Shown: positions 1-8,157 of the stretch, in pieces
Numbering within the stretch: the stretch's first letter is position 1
Layout of the letters: each line of letters starts with the position of its first letter
The notes under the pieces: model-generated
Seen by the model: the letters and a program-made list of their open reading frames with translations, nothing else
Databases searched by the model: none
Told to the model about the DNA's origin: nothing
Translations under genes and position numbers: made by a program
Source: an uncultured Polaribacter sp.
Lineage (GTDB): Bacteria; Bacteroidota; Bacteroidia; Flavobacteriales; Flavobacteriaceae
DNA: 10,267 nucleotides
NCBI GenBank assembly: GCA_913050305.1
Contig: CAJXAS010000049.1
Coordinates: forward strand, 1 to 10,267
Reading direction: 5' to 3'

Positions 1-1181
1 TTGGTACTATGAGCGCGCCAACTAAAACTGTTACTGTTAGGCCATACTATATGGACATAACAGAGGTAACTAATAATGAATATAAATCTTTTGTGCATTG
101 GGTTCGAGATTCTATTGTTAGAACAAGATTAGGGTATCAAGCTGAATTTGCAGCAATGGGTGCAACTCCTGGAGTAAATGGAGCAATACCAACTGGTGGT
201 ATTCAAGATTACAAGTTTAAAGATACTTTAGAAAATGCAACTCCTTATCAAAAATACATGTATGATAACTACTACAGTCTAGATACTATACAGCCTTTAG
301 ACTGGAGTGAAGAATTGATTTGGGATCAACAAGATTATCCCGATGTTGATTATGTAGAGGTTATGGATTCTTTGTATACTAGCAGAGAAGAAGCTGTAGA
401 CGGAATAGTATCATTCAATACAAAATTCTTAAAATATAGATATTCTTGGTTTGATAGAGATAACGCTGCAAGGAAAGGTGGTAATAGAAAAGATTTTGTT
501 CAAACAGAAGTGTTAAATATCTACCCAGATACCACAGTATGGGTAAAAGATTTTAATTATTCATACAATGATCCAATGCATCAAGATTATTTTTATCATC
601 AATCTTATGGAGATTACCCCGTAGTAGGTGTCACCTGGGAACAAGCAAATGCTTTTTGTCATTGGAGAACAAAAAGGAAAAATGATTATTTAAAAGGAAG
701 AAAAAACGTAACGCAAGTGCCAGATTTTAGGTTGCCAACAGAGGCAGAATGGGAATATGCTGCAAGGGGAGGTTTAGAATTTGCAACATATCCTTGGGGA
801 ACAGGAAGTACAACAAGTGATAGAGGTTGTTTTTTAGCAAACTTTAAACCTGTTAGAGGTAATTATTCAGCAGATGGTGCTTTGTATACATTGGAAGCAA
901 AATCTTTTAACGCAAATGATTATGGCTTGTATAACATGGCCGGGAACGTTTCTGAATGGACAAATACTGCCTATAACCTGTCGTCTTACAGTATGGCTTC
1001 TACAATGAATCCAAATGTAGAAGATAGAAAGAATAAAAGAAAAATCATTCGTGGTGGTTCTTGGAAAGATGTTGCATACTTTTTAGAAGTAAGTTCTAGA
1101 GATTATGAATATTCAGACACTGCCAGAAGTTATATTGGTTTTAGAACCGTGCAAAACTTTATAGGAACAACTAATAATTAA
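1..1181 (+). CDS. gldK: GldK, T9SS/gliding ring lipoprotein, FGE-sulfatase fold (5' partial)
   Basis: Outer-membrane-associated lipoprotein that forms the periplasmic ring of the type IX secretion and gliding apparatus with GldN. The frame is open to the window edge (codons for Gly-Thr precede the ATG at 9), so that ATG is probably internal. The lipoprotein signal and roughly the first 60-80 residues lie upstream. Counting from the ATG at 9, formylglycine-generating-enzyme-fold landmarks appear in order: MDITEVTNNEY (15-25), YPVVGVTWEQANAFCHWR (203-220), RLPTEAEWEYAARGG (241-255), YPWGT (261-265), GLYNMAGNVSEW (306-317), IIRGGSW (346-352) and GFRTV (377-381). True FGEs carry the catalytic cysteine pair after the RGGSW-like motif; this protein has none there (DVAYFLEVSSRDYE), consistent with a structural, non-enzymatic role. 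An insert at about 60-200 separates the early and later fold motifs, as I expect for GldK/PorK. The gene ends 28 nt before gldL. Identification is firm from sequence plus the KLMN gene order. Confidence 0.93.
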   Translation, partial: GTMSAPTKTVTVRPYYMDITEVTNNEYKSFVHWVRDSIVRTRLGYQAEFAAMGATPGVNGAIPTGGIQDYKFKDTLENATPYQKYMYDNYYSLDTIQPLDWSEELIWDQQDYPDVDYVEVMDSLYTSREEAVDGIVSFNTKFLKYRYSWFDRDNAARKGGNRKDFVQTEVLNIYPDTTVWVKDFNYSYNDPMHQDYFYHQSYGDYPVVGVTWEQANAFCHWRTKRKNDYLKGRKNVTQVPDFRLPTEAEWEYAARGGLEFATYPWGTGSTTSDRGCFLANFKPVRGNYSADGALYTLEAKSFNANDYGLYNMAGNVSEWTNTAYNLSSYSMASTMNPNVEDRKNKRKIIRGGSWKDVAYFLEVSSRDYEYSDTARSYIGFRTVQNFIGTTNN

Positions 1182-1209
1182 TAAGTATAAAATAAATAAA
1201 AGATAGATT

Positions 1210-1851
1210 ATGGCACAGACAAGAGCATATAAAAAAGCAATGAATTTCGTATACGGAATGGGAGCAGCAGTAGTAATTATTGGAGCTTTGTTTAAAATTC
1301 AACATTTTTCTTTCGGTTTTTTAACTGGTGGTTTAATGCTATCTATAGGTTTAGGAGTCGAAGCCATAATTTTTGCAATATCTGCCTTTGACACGCCAGA
1401 AGACGAATTAGATTGGGCTAGAGTATATCCAGAATTATCAGAAGAAGGTTTGTTTGCAGAAGAAGGCCAAAAGAACGTAGGTGCAGATGGCATGTTGTCT
1501 CAAAAATTAGATAATCTATTACAAGAGGCAAAAATAGATGTTAGTTTAATGGAAAGCTTAGGAACTAGTATGCAAAATTTTCATAGTGCAGCAGAAGGTT
1601 TGTCTGCGGCATCAGGCTCTGTAGCTTCTACGAATAAATATAACGAAGAAGTTTCCAAAGCTGCTTTACAAATGGAGTCTTTGAACAGTTTATATAAAGT
1701 ACAAGTAGAGAATTCTAGCAAGCAAGCAGAATTAAATAATGAAGTTGTGGAGAATACAGAAAAGTTAAAAGAGCAAATGGAGGCATTGGCAAACAACTTA
1801 TCATCTTTAAACGGAGTTTATGGAGGAATGCTCTCTGCAATGTCTAAATAA
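1210..1851 (+). CDS. gldL: GldL, inner-membrane stator/motor subunit of T9SS and gliding
   Basis: Inner-membrane protein that, with GldM, makes the proton-motive-force-driven motor powering type IX secretion and gliding. Two hydrophobic segments near the N-terminus (about 13-30 and 35-60) form the transmembrane hairpin. The remaining ~150 residues are soluble, acidic and rich in Glu, Lys, Leu and Asn; the stretch at about 130-210 looks coiled-coil-like and should lie in the cytoplasm. Residues Tyr15, Lys29, His32 and Glu51 match, with a constant offset of two, those I recall as functionally important in Flavobacterium johnsoniae GldL (Tyr13, Lys27, His30, Glu49). Glu51 sits in the second membrane helix, as expected for the proton-handling carboxylate. 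Length (213 aa) is normal for the family. The start follows gldK by 28 nt without a clear Shine-Dalgarno sequence, as is usual in Bacteroidota. Confidence 0.95.
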   Translation: MAQTRAYKKAMNFVYGMGAAVVIIGALFKIQHFSFGFLTGGLMLSIGLGVEAIIFAISAFDTPEDELDWARVYPELSEEGLFAEEGQKNVGADGMLSQKLDNLLQEAKIDVSLMESLGTSMQNFHSAAEGLSAASGSVASTNKYNEEVSKAALQMESLNSLYKVQVENSSKQAELNNEVVENTEKLKEQMEALANNLSSLNGVYGGMLSAMSK

Positions 1852-1893
1852 TAATTAGTTAAACATATATGAACAACTTAAAAACTAATTAGA

Positions 1894-3423
1894 ATGGCTG
1901 GAGGAAAAATGTCTGCAAGACAAAAGATGATTAACTTAATGTATCTTGTTTTTATTGCAATGTTAGCAATGAATATGAGTAAGGAAGTTTTATCCGCTTT
2001 TGGTTTTATGAATGAAAAATTGACTGAAAATAATATTTCAACTACTGAGAAAAATAAACAAGCATATGCTAATTTAGCTACAAAAGCAGATGAGCAATCA
2101 GCTAAATTTAATGATTTAAATGAGCAGGCTATAAAAATTAAAACCTATTCGTTAGATTTTTATACTTACTTAGAGGAACTAAAAGATAAAATGACCGCAA
2201 ACATAGAAGATAGCCAAGACTATGAATCTATGGATCAAACTACTTTTTTAGATGAGTATTTCTTTAAAGGAGATAAATTTACGGATGAAGGTAAACAGTT
2301 TTTAGCCCGAATTAATGGTTTCAGAACAGATGTAACAAATGTTCTTGGAGAAAATAAACAGTTTGCCAACATATTGGTAAAAAGATTTTCTACAAATACG
2401 GTTACAAATAGAGATGGGAAAAAAATTAAATGGTTAGATTATAGATTCAAAGGATTTCCTTTAGTAGCTTCTTTGACCAATCTAACGCAGATGCAAGCAG
2501 ATATTAAAAATACAGAAGCAGATATTATCTCAAATTTATTAGGAGGACAATTAGAGTCTGAAGTATCTATGACTAACTACAACGGAATTGTAAACTTAAA
2601 GAAAAATGCTTTTTACCCAGGAGACAAGGTTGAAGGGACTGTTGTTTTAGGGAGATATGATCCAAGTTTAAGACCCAGTAGAGTTGTTTTAAATGGTAAG
2701 CCTTATGATAATTTTGAAAATGGTGCTGTAAATCTTGATTTAAGAGCTGGTAGTGTTGGAGATAGAAAAATTGAAGGGACAATTTTCTTTATGGAAAATG
2801 AAGTAGAGGTCCCAGTTCCTTTTGAAAGTTCTTATTCTGTTATTTCAAAACCTAATTCTGCAGTGGTATCTGCAGATAAAATGAATGTTGTTTACAGAGG
2901 ACTTCAAAATCCATTAACGATATCGATACCTGGAGTTCCTGCAAATTTAGTAAGAGCTAGCGCCCCAGGTTTAAGACAAGTTAAAGGTAGTAGCTATATG
3001 ATAAGCCCAAAGGCTGGTGATGAGGTAACTATTAGCGTAACAGGTAAATTGCCTGATGGGAAGCCAATAAAAACACCAAAAACATTTAGAGTAAAAGATA
3101 TTCCTGCAGCGATGGGATCTGTAAGAGGCCAATATGGTACGGTGAGAATGCCGAAGTCTGGTTTGGTAAATACACCAGTAGGTGCTGGGTTGCCAGATTT
3201 TTTATTCGACTTAGACCTACAGGTGACAAGCTTTAAGGTGAAAGTCCCAGGACAATTAGCTATTATAGTAAAAGGTACCAAATTTAATGCTGCTGCAAAA
3301 AAGGCACTATCTAAAGCAAGAAGAGGGGATATGATTAATATTTTTGATATTAAAGCAGAAATAAAGAATAACTCTTATAAACTAAAAAAGGTTTTACCAG
3401 TTAATATAGAGTTAACAAACTAG
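1894..3423 (+). CDS. gldM: GldM, motor/shaft protein of T9SS and gliding
   Basis: Inner-membrane-anchored protein with a long periplasmic shaft that couples the GldL motor to the GldK-GldN ring. The N-terminus MAGGKMSARQKMINLMYLVF is the characteristic GldM start. A single transmembrane helix spans about residues 11-29, preceded by Arg9, which I recall as a conserved motor residue facing GldL in F. johnsoniae. The rest (about 30-509) is periplasmic: first a helical, Lys/Glu/Gln-rich D1-like region (about 35-220), then beta-rich D2-D4-like regions (for example the YPGDKVEGTVVLGRYDP stretch near 241-257, and a C-terminal part with GQLAIIVKG near 453-461). Domain borders are approximate. Length (509 aa) fits the family. 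It lies 42 nt after gldL and 15 nt before gldN, consistent with co-transcription and an equal need for all four proteins. Confidence 0.95.
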   Translation: MAGGKMSARQKMINLMYLVFIAMLAMNMSKEVLSAFGFMNEKLTENNISTTEKNKQAYANLATKADEQSAKFNDLNEQAIKIKTYSLDFYTYLEELKDKMTANIEDSQDYESMDQTTFLDEYFFKGDKFTDEGKQFLARINGFRTDVTNVLGENKQFANILVKRFSTNTVTNRDGKKIKWLDYRFKGFPLVASLTNLTQMQADIKNTEADIISNLLGGQLESEVSMTNYNGIVNLKKNAFYPGDKVEGTVVLGRYDPSLRPSRVVLNGKPYDNFENGAVNLDLRAGSVGDRKIEGTIFFMENEVEVPVPFESSYSVISKPNSAVVSADKMNVVYRGLQNPLTISIPGVPANLVRASAPGLRQVKGSSYMISPKAGDEVTISVTGKLPDGKPIKTPKTFRVKDIPAAMGSVRGQYGTVRMPKSGLVNTPVGAGLPDFLFDLDLQVTSFKVKVPGQLAIIVKGTKFNAAAKKALSKARRGDMINIFDIKAEIKNNSYKLKKVLPVNIELTN

Positions 3424-3438
3424 AAAATAAACATAGTT

Positions 3439-4293
3439 ATGATTAAAAATTGTGTAATACTATTTTTTGCGATACTAAGTTCAGGTTTGGTAAATGCGCA
3501 AGTAAATTTACTAAATTCAAAAACAGTAGATCAGATTGGTGTAAAGAGCATTGAACAATTGGCAGCAGATAATGATGCGCCAATTCCATATGGATATGTA
3601 GATGATAGGGATATTTTATGGTCTAAAGTGGTTTGGGAATTTATAGATTTAAATCAAAAGATAAATTTACCCTACTATTTTCCAATAGATACAACAAACC
3701 TTTCGTCAGATAGAAGATCTTTGTTTCACACTATTTTAAAAGGAATTAAGCAGGGTAAAATTAAAGAAGCATATTCAGATTCTTTTTTTACATCTAAGAT
3801 AACACAAGAAGAAATAGCCCAACGTTTGGTAAATGTTCGTGAAGAAAACGGATATACAGATACTTTTAGAATTCAAACACAGGATGTTGCAGGATATATG
3901 ATTAAAGGTATGTGGTATTTTGATAAACGTCAAGGAGAGTTAAAGTATCGTTTATTAGCGCTAGCGCCAATGGGTAAAGATGTGCAAACTTTGGGTGTTC
4001 AAGATATCGAAGATGAGGAATTGTATGAGTTATTTTGGGTTTTCTTTCCATCTATAAGAGATGTTTTACACGATGCCAAGGTTTTTAACCCTAAAAATGC
4101 AGCGCAACCAATTTCTTTTGACCATTTATTAAATGCTAGAAGGTTTAGCTCCACGATTGTTAGAGAAGAGAATGTTTATGGCAATAGGGCTATAGAAGAT
4201 TATGTTCGTGGTAATTCTTTATTTCAATTATTAGAAGCAGACAAAATTAAGGAAGATATTAGAAATAGAGAGATGGATATGTGGAATTATTAA
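3439..4293 (+). CDS. gldN: GldN, periplasmic ring component of T9SS and gliding
   Basis: Periplasmic partner of the GldK lipoprotein. In the homologous PorK-PorN system the two build the large ring under the outer membrane, and GldN/PorN contacts the tip of GldM/PorM. The N-terminus (residues 1-20, MIKNCVILFFAILSSGLVNA) is a clear Sec signal peptide with cleavage expected before Gln21. The mature part contains the family-typical DDRDILWSKVVWEFIDLNQK (56-75) and NLPYYFP (77-83) segments, and later GMWYFDKRQGELKYRLLALAP (residues 157-177). The mature protein has no membrane segment. At 284 aa it appears compact for the family. It is the last gene of the operon: the stop is followed after about 27 nt by an intrinsic terminator. 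No adjacent gldO-like paralogue is present here, unlike the gldN-gldO pair of F. johnsoniae. Confidence 0.93.
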   Translation: MIKNCVILFFAILSSGLVNAQVNLLNSKTVDQIGVKSIEQLAADNDAPIPYGYVDDRDILWSKVVWEFIDLNQKINLPYYFPIDTTNLSSDRRSLFHTILKGIKQGKIKEAYSDSFFTSKITQEEIAQRLVNVREENGYTDTFRIQTQDVAGYMIKGMWYFDKRQGELKYRLLALAPMGKDVQTLGVQDIEDEELYELFWVFFPSIRDVLHDAKVFNPKNAAQPISFDHLLNARRFSSTIVREENVYGNRAIEDYVRGNSLFQLLEADKIKEDIRNREMDMWNY

Positions 4294-4320
4294 GTCTTCT
4301 CCCTATTTAAAGAAAAACAG

Positions 4321-4351
4321 AACGTTTGCGAGAGCAAGCGTTTTTTTGTTT
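4321..4351 (+). terminator. Intrinsic terminator of the gldKLMN operon
   Basis: A 9-bp stem, AACGTTTGC (4321-4329) with GCAAGCGTT (4334-4342), has one G-U wobble and a GAGA (GNRA-type) tetraloop. It is followed directly by a T tract, TTTTT-G-TTT (4343-4351). It lies 27 nt after the gldN stop and before the next gene, with classic rho-independent architecture. On the opposite strand only an interrupted T run follows the stem, so the + direction is favoured. Confidence 0.88.
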
Positions 4352-4464
4352 CTATATATTCTATTTATTTTAAAAGAAGTAGAAAAGTATTTATTGTAGT
4401 TTTAAAAAAGAAGGGAAACTTCCAGAGAACCTAAATTTTAAAAGTAAACTTATTATTTTAGCAT

Positions 4465-5505
4465 ATGAAAGTTGATTATATTATTGTTGGATTAGGTTTG
4501 GCAGGATTAGCATTTGCAGAAGAATTAATACAAGCAAAAAAAACATTTTTAGTTTTTGAAGATGCTTCTCAGACTTCTTCTTTAGTAGCAGGTGGTGTAT
4601 ATAATCCAGTGGTTTTAAGAAAATTTACGGCTGTTTGGAAAGCTGCTGAGCAGTTGGATTTGGCAATACCATTTTATGAAAGATTAGAGCAGAAACTGAA
4701 TATTAAATTCGATGAAAAATTTGTAATTAAAAGAGCTTTTAAATCCATACAAGAGCAAAATAATTGGTTTGCAGCCTCAGATAATTTAGTATTAAAAAGA
4801 TTCTTAAACCCTGCCATTGAGAATAAAAAAGTAGCTGGTGTTATAGGTGATTTCGGATTTGGAATTGTAAATGAAACAGGTAGAATTGATACTTTAAAAT
4901 TAGTGAAGGCTTACCGGAATTTTTTAATGGATGAAAAATGCATTCGTTTTGAAAAATTTGAACACCTAAAGTTAAAAGTTTCTGCGGAAAAAATTACGTA
5001 CGAAGAGATTGAATGTAAACAGATAGTATTTTGTGAGGGATTTGGAATTAAAGGAAATCCGTTTTTTAAGGATTTACCATTAGAAGAAGCAAAAGGAGAA
5101 CTCCTAACGATTTATGCCCCTGAACTTAATATTGATTTTTTATTAAAATCGGCATTATTCTTAATCCCTCTTGGAGATAATAGGTATAAAGTAGGCGCAA
5201 CTTTTAATCATATAGATAAAACAGCTACACCTTCAGAAAAAGGAAAATTAGAATTGGTAAACAAATTGAAAAAGGTAATTAATGTTCCTTATGAAATTAT
5301 AGATCAAACTGCAGGTATACGGCCTACTACAAATGACAGAAGACCATTTATTGGGCAGCACAAAAAACATAATAGATTAGCAGTTTTAAACGGTCTGGGC
5401 ACACGTGGTGTAATGCTGGCGCCAACCATGGCAAGAAACTTATTTAATTGTATTGAAAAAGATATTGCCTTAGATTTAGAGATAGATATTAAAAGATTTC
5501 AATAG
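4465..5505 (+). CDS. DAO-family FAD-dependent oxidoreductase, substrate unknown
   Basis: Cytoplasmic flavoprotein of the D-amino-acid oxidase/glycine oxidase fold, 346 aa, without signal peptide. Residues 4-33 are the N-terminal Rossmann beta-alpha-beta unit, with the dinucleotide-binding GLGLAG at 9-14. VAGGVYNPVVLRKF (41-54) corresponds to the early active-site region of this superfamily, and KGELLTI (210-216) is the typical 'KGxLL' strand of the substrate domain. The C-terminal FAD-contacting motifs are AGIRPTTNDRRPFIG (283-297) and NGLGTRGVMLAP (309-320), resembling the 'GxRPxxxDxxPxIG' and 'GxGxRGxxxAP' signatures seen in ThiO and the MnmC oxidase domain. It is not fused to a methyltransferase, so it is not a complete MnmC. 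The true substrate cannot be read from sequence. The gene follows the gld terminator and should have its own promoter in 4352-4464, but I see no convincing TAnnTTTG element there. An ABC-F gene follows after 126 nt. Confidence 0.82.
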   Translation: MKVDYIIVGLGLAGLAFAEELIQAKKTFLVFEDASQTSSLVAGGVYNPVVLRKFTAVWKAAEQLDLAIPFYERLEQKLNIKFDEKFVIKRAFKSIQEQNNWFAASDNLVLKRFLNPAIENKKVAGVIGDFGFGIVNETGRIDTLKLVKAYRNFLMDEKCIRFEKFEHLKLKVSAEKITYEEIECKQIVFCEGFGIKGNPFFKDLPLEEAKGELLTIYAPELNIDFLLKSALFLIPLGDNRYKVGATFNHIDKTATPSEKGKLELVNKLKKVINVPYEIIDQTAGIRPTTNDRRPFIGQHKKHNRLAVLNGLGTRGVMLAPTMARNLFNCIEKDIALDLEIDIKRFQ

Positions 5506-5597
5506 AATTACCAGTTGATTAAATCTTAGATACTTCGCTTTAAAAACACAATATATTTTTGTCTTCTTTTTAAACATATTAACTCTATTTTTTTAAG

Positions 5598-5605
5598 TAG
5601 CTTTG
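5598..5605 (+). promoter_or_regulatory. Bacteroidota -7 promoter element before the ABC-F gene
   Basis: TAGCTTTG, followed by CAG, matches the Bacteroidota sigma-factor -7 consensus TAnnTTTG exactly. It lies 26 nt before the ATG at 5632, which would give a short leader of about 20 nt. A second exact match, TATTTTTG, is at 5554-5561. No good -33 TTG lies at the usual 17-23 nt upstream of either, so the evidence rests on the -7 match and its position. Confidence 0.6.
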
Positions 5606-5631
5606 CAGCTTCTAAAATTACAAAATATTAC

Positions 5632-7548
5632 ATGTTAAACGTACATAATTTAACGGTTTCCTTTATGGGAACCGAATTGTTTTCTGGTATTACTTTTAAG
5701 CTGAATAAGGGAGATAGAATAGGACTGATTGGAAAAAACGGAGCAGGAAAATCTACTTTACTGAAAGTGTTATCTAAAGATATAGAGAGTAGTGGTGGTA
5801 CCATGGCTTTTGATAAAGATGTACAAATTGGTTTTTTAAGACAAGATATAGATTTTGTTGAAGGAAGAACTATTTTAGAAGAAGCGTATCAAGCTTTTGA
5901 AGAAATTAAAGAATTAGAAGTTCAGTTAGATGAAATTAATGAACAACTAGCTACTAGAACAGACTATGAAAGTGAAGAATATAGTCAGTTAATTATAGAT
6001 TTAACAGAGAAAACGGAACGTTATGAACTTGTAGGAGGGTATAACTACCAAGGAGATACAGAAAAAATTTTACAAGGTTTAGGTTTTCAGAGAGAAGATT
6101 TTGACAAGCTAACCGATACCTTTTCTGGAGGTTGGAGAATGCGTATTGAATTGGCTAAATTATTACTTCAAAACAATGATATTCTTTTATTAGATGAGCC
6201 AACAAATCACTTAGATATTGAGTCTATTATTTGGTTAGAGAATTTCTTAAAAGGATATTCTGGAGCTATTGTATTGGTTTCGCATGATAAAATGTTCTTA
6301 GATAACGTGACTAATAGAACTATTGAAATTTCTTTAGGACAGATTTATGACTATAAAAAGCCATATTCTGAATTCTTATTATTAAGAGGTGAAATAAAAG
6401 AAAAGCAGTTACAAGCTCAGAAGAATCAAGAGAAAGAAATTAAGCAAAAACAACATTTAATAAATAAATTTAAAGCAAAAGCAAGTAAGGCTTCTATGGC
6501 ACAATCTTTAATGAAACAACTAGATAAAGTTGAGTTGATTGAAGTTGATCAAGATGATAATCAAGCTATGAATGTTACTTTTAATATTTCTAAAGAGCCT
6601 GGTAAAATTATTGTAGAAGCAGAAAATCTTTGCAAAAGTTATGGAGACAAGCATGTTTTAGAAGATGTAGACTTATTAATTGAAAGAAATAGTAAGATTG
6701 CTTTTGTAGGACAAAACGGACAAGGGAAATCTACTTTAGCAAAAATGATGGTGGGTGAAATCCCTTTTGAAGGACATTTGAAACTGGGACATAATGTAGA
6801 AGTTGGGTATTTTGCTCAAAATCAATCTGAACATTTGCCGCCAGAAAAAACAGTATTGCAAATCATGGAAGATGCTGCGACTGATGGAAATAGAGCAAGG
6901 GTTAGAGATATGCTAGGTTCGTTTTTATTTGGTGGAGATGCTGCAGATAAAAAAGCAAAAGTACTTTCTGGAGGGGAACGAAATAGATTAGCATTGTGTA
7001 AATTGTTATTATCACCTTTTAATGTGTTGATAATGGATGAACCAACAAATCACCTAGATATTGCCTCTAAAAATGTATTAAAAGAAGCATTGCACAATTT
7101 TAACGGAACCTTAATTTTAGTTTCTCATGATAGAGACTTTTTACAAGGGTTAACAAGCACTGTTTATGGCTTTAAAGACAAAGAAATTAAAGAGTATTTA
7201 GGAGATATTGACTATTTCTTAGAACAACATAAAATTGAAAATCTTAGAGAAGCAGAAAAAAGAACGGTTGTAAAAGTAGCAAAAGATACTTCTAAAAAAG
7301 ACTCAAATCAACTTTCTAGAGATCAAGAAAAAGAGTTGAAAAAGCTAAACAATAAGCTTTCTAAAATTGAAACTGAAATTGCAGATTTAGAGAGAGAGAT
7401 CGCTAAAATAGATCAAGAATTGGCAGAGAATTATGAAGAGGTTTCTTCGAGACCAAACTTCTTTGAAAAATACAAAGCAAAAAAAGCACAATTAGATATT
7501 GCAATGGAGGCTTGGGAAAAGATGGAAGCTAAAGTTTCTAATTTTTAA
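5632..7548 (+). CDS. ABC-F family ATPase (Uup/YdiF-like, soluble, two nucleotide-binding domains)
   Basis: Soluble, ribosome-associated-type ABC-F protein with two ATPase domains and no membrane segment, so not a transporter despite common database names. Domain 1 has Walker A GKNGAGKST (34-42), signature FSGGWRMR (164-171), Walker B ILLLDEPTNHLD (184-195) and switch His in SHD (217-219). The inter-domain P-site linker covers about 245-325, including the basic LINKFKAKASKASMAQSLMK stretch at 276-295. Domain 2 has Walker A GQNGQGKST (360-368), signature LSGGER (445-450), Walker B VLIMDEPTNHLD (465-476) and SHD (498-500). A charged C-terminal coiled coil (about 560-635) resembles those of Uup and YdiF. 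Both catalytic Glu (in DEPT) are intact, so both sites should hydrolyse ATP. Length (638 aa) is normal. ABC-F members act on stalled or antibiotic-bound ribosomes, but which job this one does cannot be told. Nothing suggests it is a resistance factor. Confidence 0.93.
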   Translation: MLNVHNLTVSFMGTELFSGITFKLNKGDRIGLIGKNGAGKSTLLKVLSKDIESSGGTMAFDKDVQIGFLRQDIDFVEGRTILEEAYQAFEEIKELEVQLDEINEQLATRTDYESEEYSQLIIDLTEKTERYELVGGYNYQGDTEKILQGLGFQREDFDKLTDTFSGGWRMRIELAKLLLQNNDILLLDEPTNHLDIESIIWLENFLKGYSGAIVLVSHDKMFLDNVTNRTIEISLGQIYDYKKPYSEFLLLRGEIKEKQLQAQKNQEKEIKQKQHLINKFKAKASKASMAQSLMKQLDKVELIEVDQDDNQAMNVTFNISKEPGKIIVEAENLCKSYGDKHVLEDVDLLIERNSKIAFVGQNGQGKSTLAKMMVGEIPFEGHLKLGHNVEVGYFAQNQSEHLPPEKTVLQIMEDAATDGNRARVRDMLGSFLFGGDAADKKAKVLSGGERNRLALCKLLLSPFNVLIMDEPTNHLDIASKNVLKEALHNFNGTLILVSHDRDFLQGLTSTVYGFKDKEIKEYLGDIDYFLEQHKIENLREAEKRTVVKVAKDTSKKDSNQLSRDQEKELKKLNNKLSKIETEIADLEREIAKIDQELAENYEEVSSRPNFFEKYKAKKAQLDIAMEAWEKMEAKVSNF

Positions 7549-8157
7549 CTAATTTCATAAGTACACCGTTCTTTACATGTGTACTAAAGCTAATTTAAGT
7601 GCCCGAATGAAAGATAATTTAGGTCTTCTAGAACTAAACTAATATGGTTGGTGTGCTTCTGATTAATATAGGTCTACTTTTTTTATTAAAACTTTGAATT
7701 ACCTTGTTAAAGTAATTACTTTAAACTTAGAGCCTATTCTTTTTGATCATATATTCCTTTAATTATTTCTGCCATTTTTGTTCTGTCACAACTGATTTTA
7801 ATTATTTGGTTTCACGAAACTTTAGACCAGATTGTGCAGATGTAAAATTGTAGCAATATTTTGCACTATTGAGACCCACCAAAATATTTTAAGTATTGAA
7901 ATAAAAAGCGCACTACTCTTTTAAAAATATTCATTCATCTACATATAAGTGCATTCTAACTTAATAAATACCAAAAGATTCTACTTTTTTTGACCTTTAC
8001 CCTGAATCAAACTCTGCTATTCCATATTATTATTATTATCGTGGTTTCACTTATTATTTGTCAATCTATAGAAGGTCTTATTCAGGTTTTCTTAGTTTTT
8101 GATAAATTAAAACTTTAAATATTTTATTAAAATAATTCTAAATGTAGAACATGCCTT
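7549..8157. other. Non-coding stretch between the ABC-F gene and the secreted DUF3494-type gene
   Basis: No plausible gene is visible on either strand in these 609 nt; all frames are broken by stops. A weak hairpin with 7-bp arms AGTACAC/GTGTACT (7560-7566 and 7579-7585, 12-nt loop) follows the ABC-F stop but lacks a T tract, so it is at best a poor terminator. An 18-bp perfect palindrome is listed separately. A short (ATT)n run occupies 8026-8039. Before the next start, TTG (8099-8101) stands 18 nt from TATTTTAT (8120-8127), a half-matching candidate promoter for the secreted-protein gene; I give it little weight. The length is unusual beside the tight spacing elsewhere in the window and suggests an accessory insertion site or decayed DNA. 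Confidence 0.5.
7707..7724. repeat. 18-bp perfect palindrome, possible operator
   Basis: TTAAAGTAATTACTTTAA reads identically on both strands. It lies about 433 nt before the secreted-protein start, too far for a simple promoter operator unless there is a long leader. Because it is A/T-dominated, a chance origin is possible. No second copy was noticed in the window. Confidence 0.35.

Noticed and set aside
1299..3281. Minus-strand open frames inside gldL and gldM (about 64-95 residues)
   Set aside because: They lie wholly within well-supported genes, have shadow-like composition and match nothing I recognise.
4465..5505. Naming the oxidoreductase MnmC or ThiO
   Set aside because: The shared FAD motifs are superfamily-wide, the methyltransferase half of MnmC is absent, and there are no thiamine genes nearby.
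7560..7585. AGTACAC/GTGTACT inverted repeat as terminator of the ABC-F gene
   Set aside because: The stem is only 7 bp with a 12-nt loop and no T tract after it.
7737..7811. 25-codon minus-strand frame in the gap containing CDRTKMAEIIKGIYDQK
   Set aside because: It is bounded by stops on both sides, and this length is expected by chance. It looked faintly protein-like but matches no family I can name.
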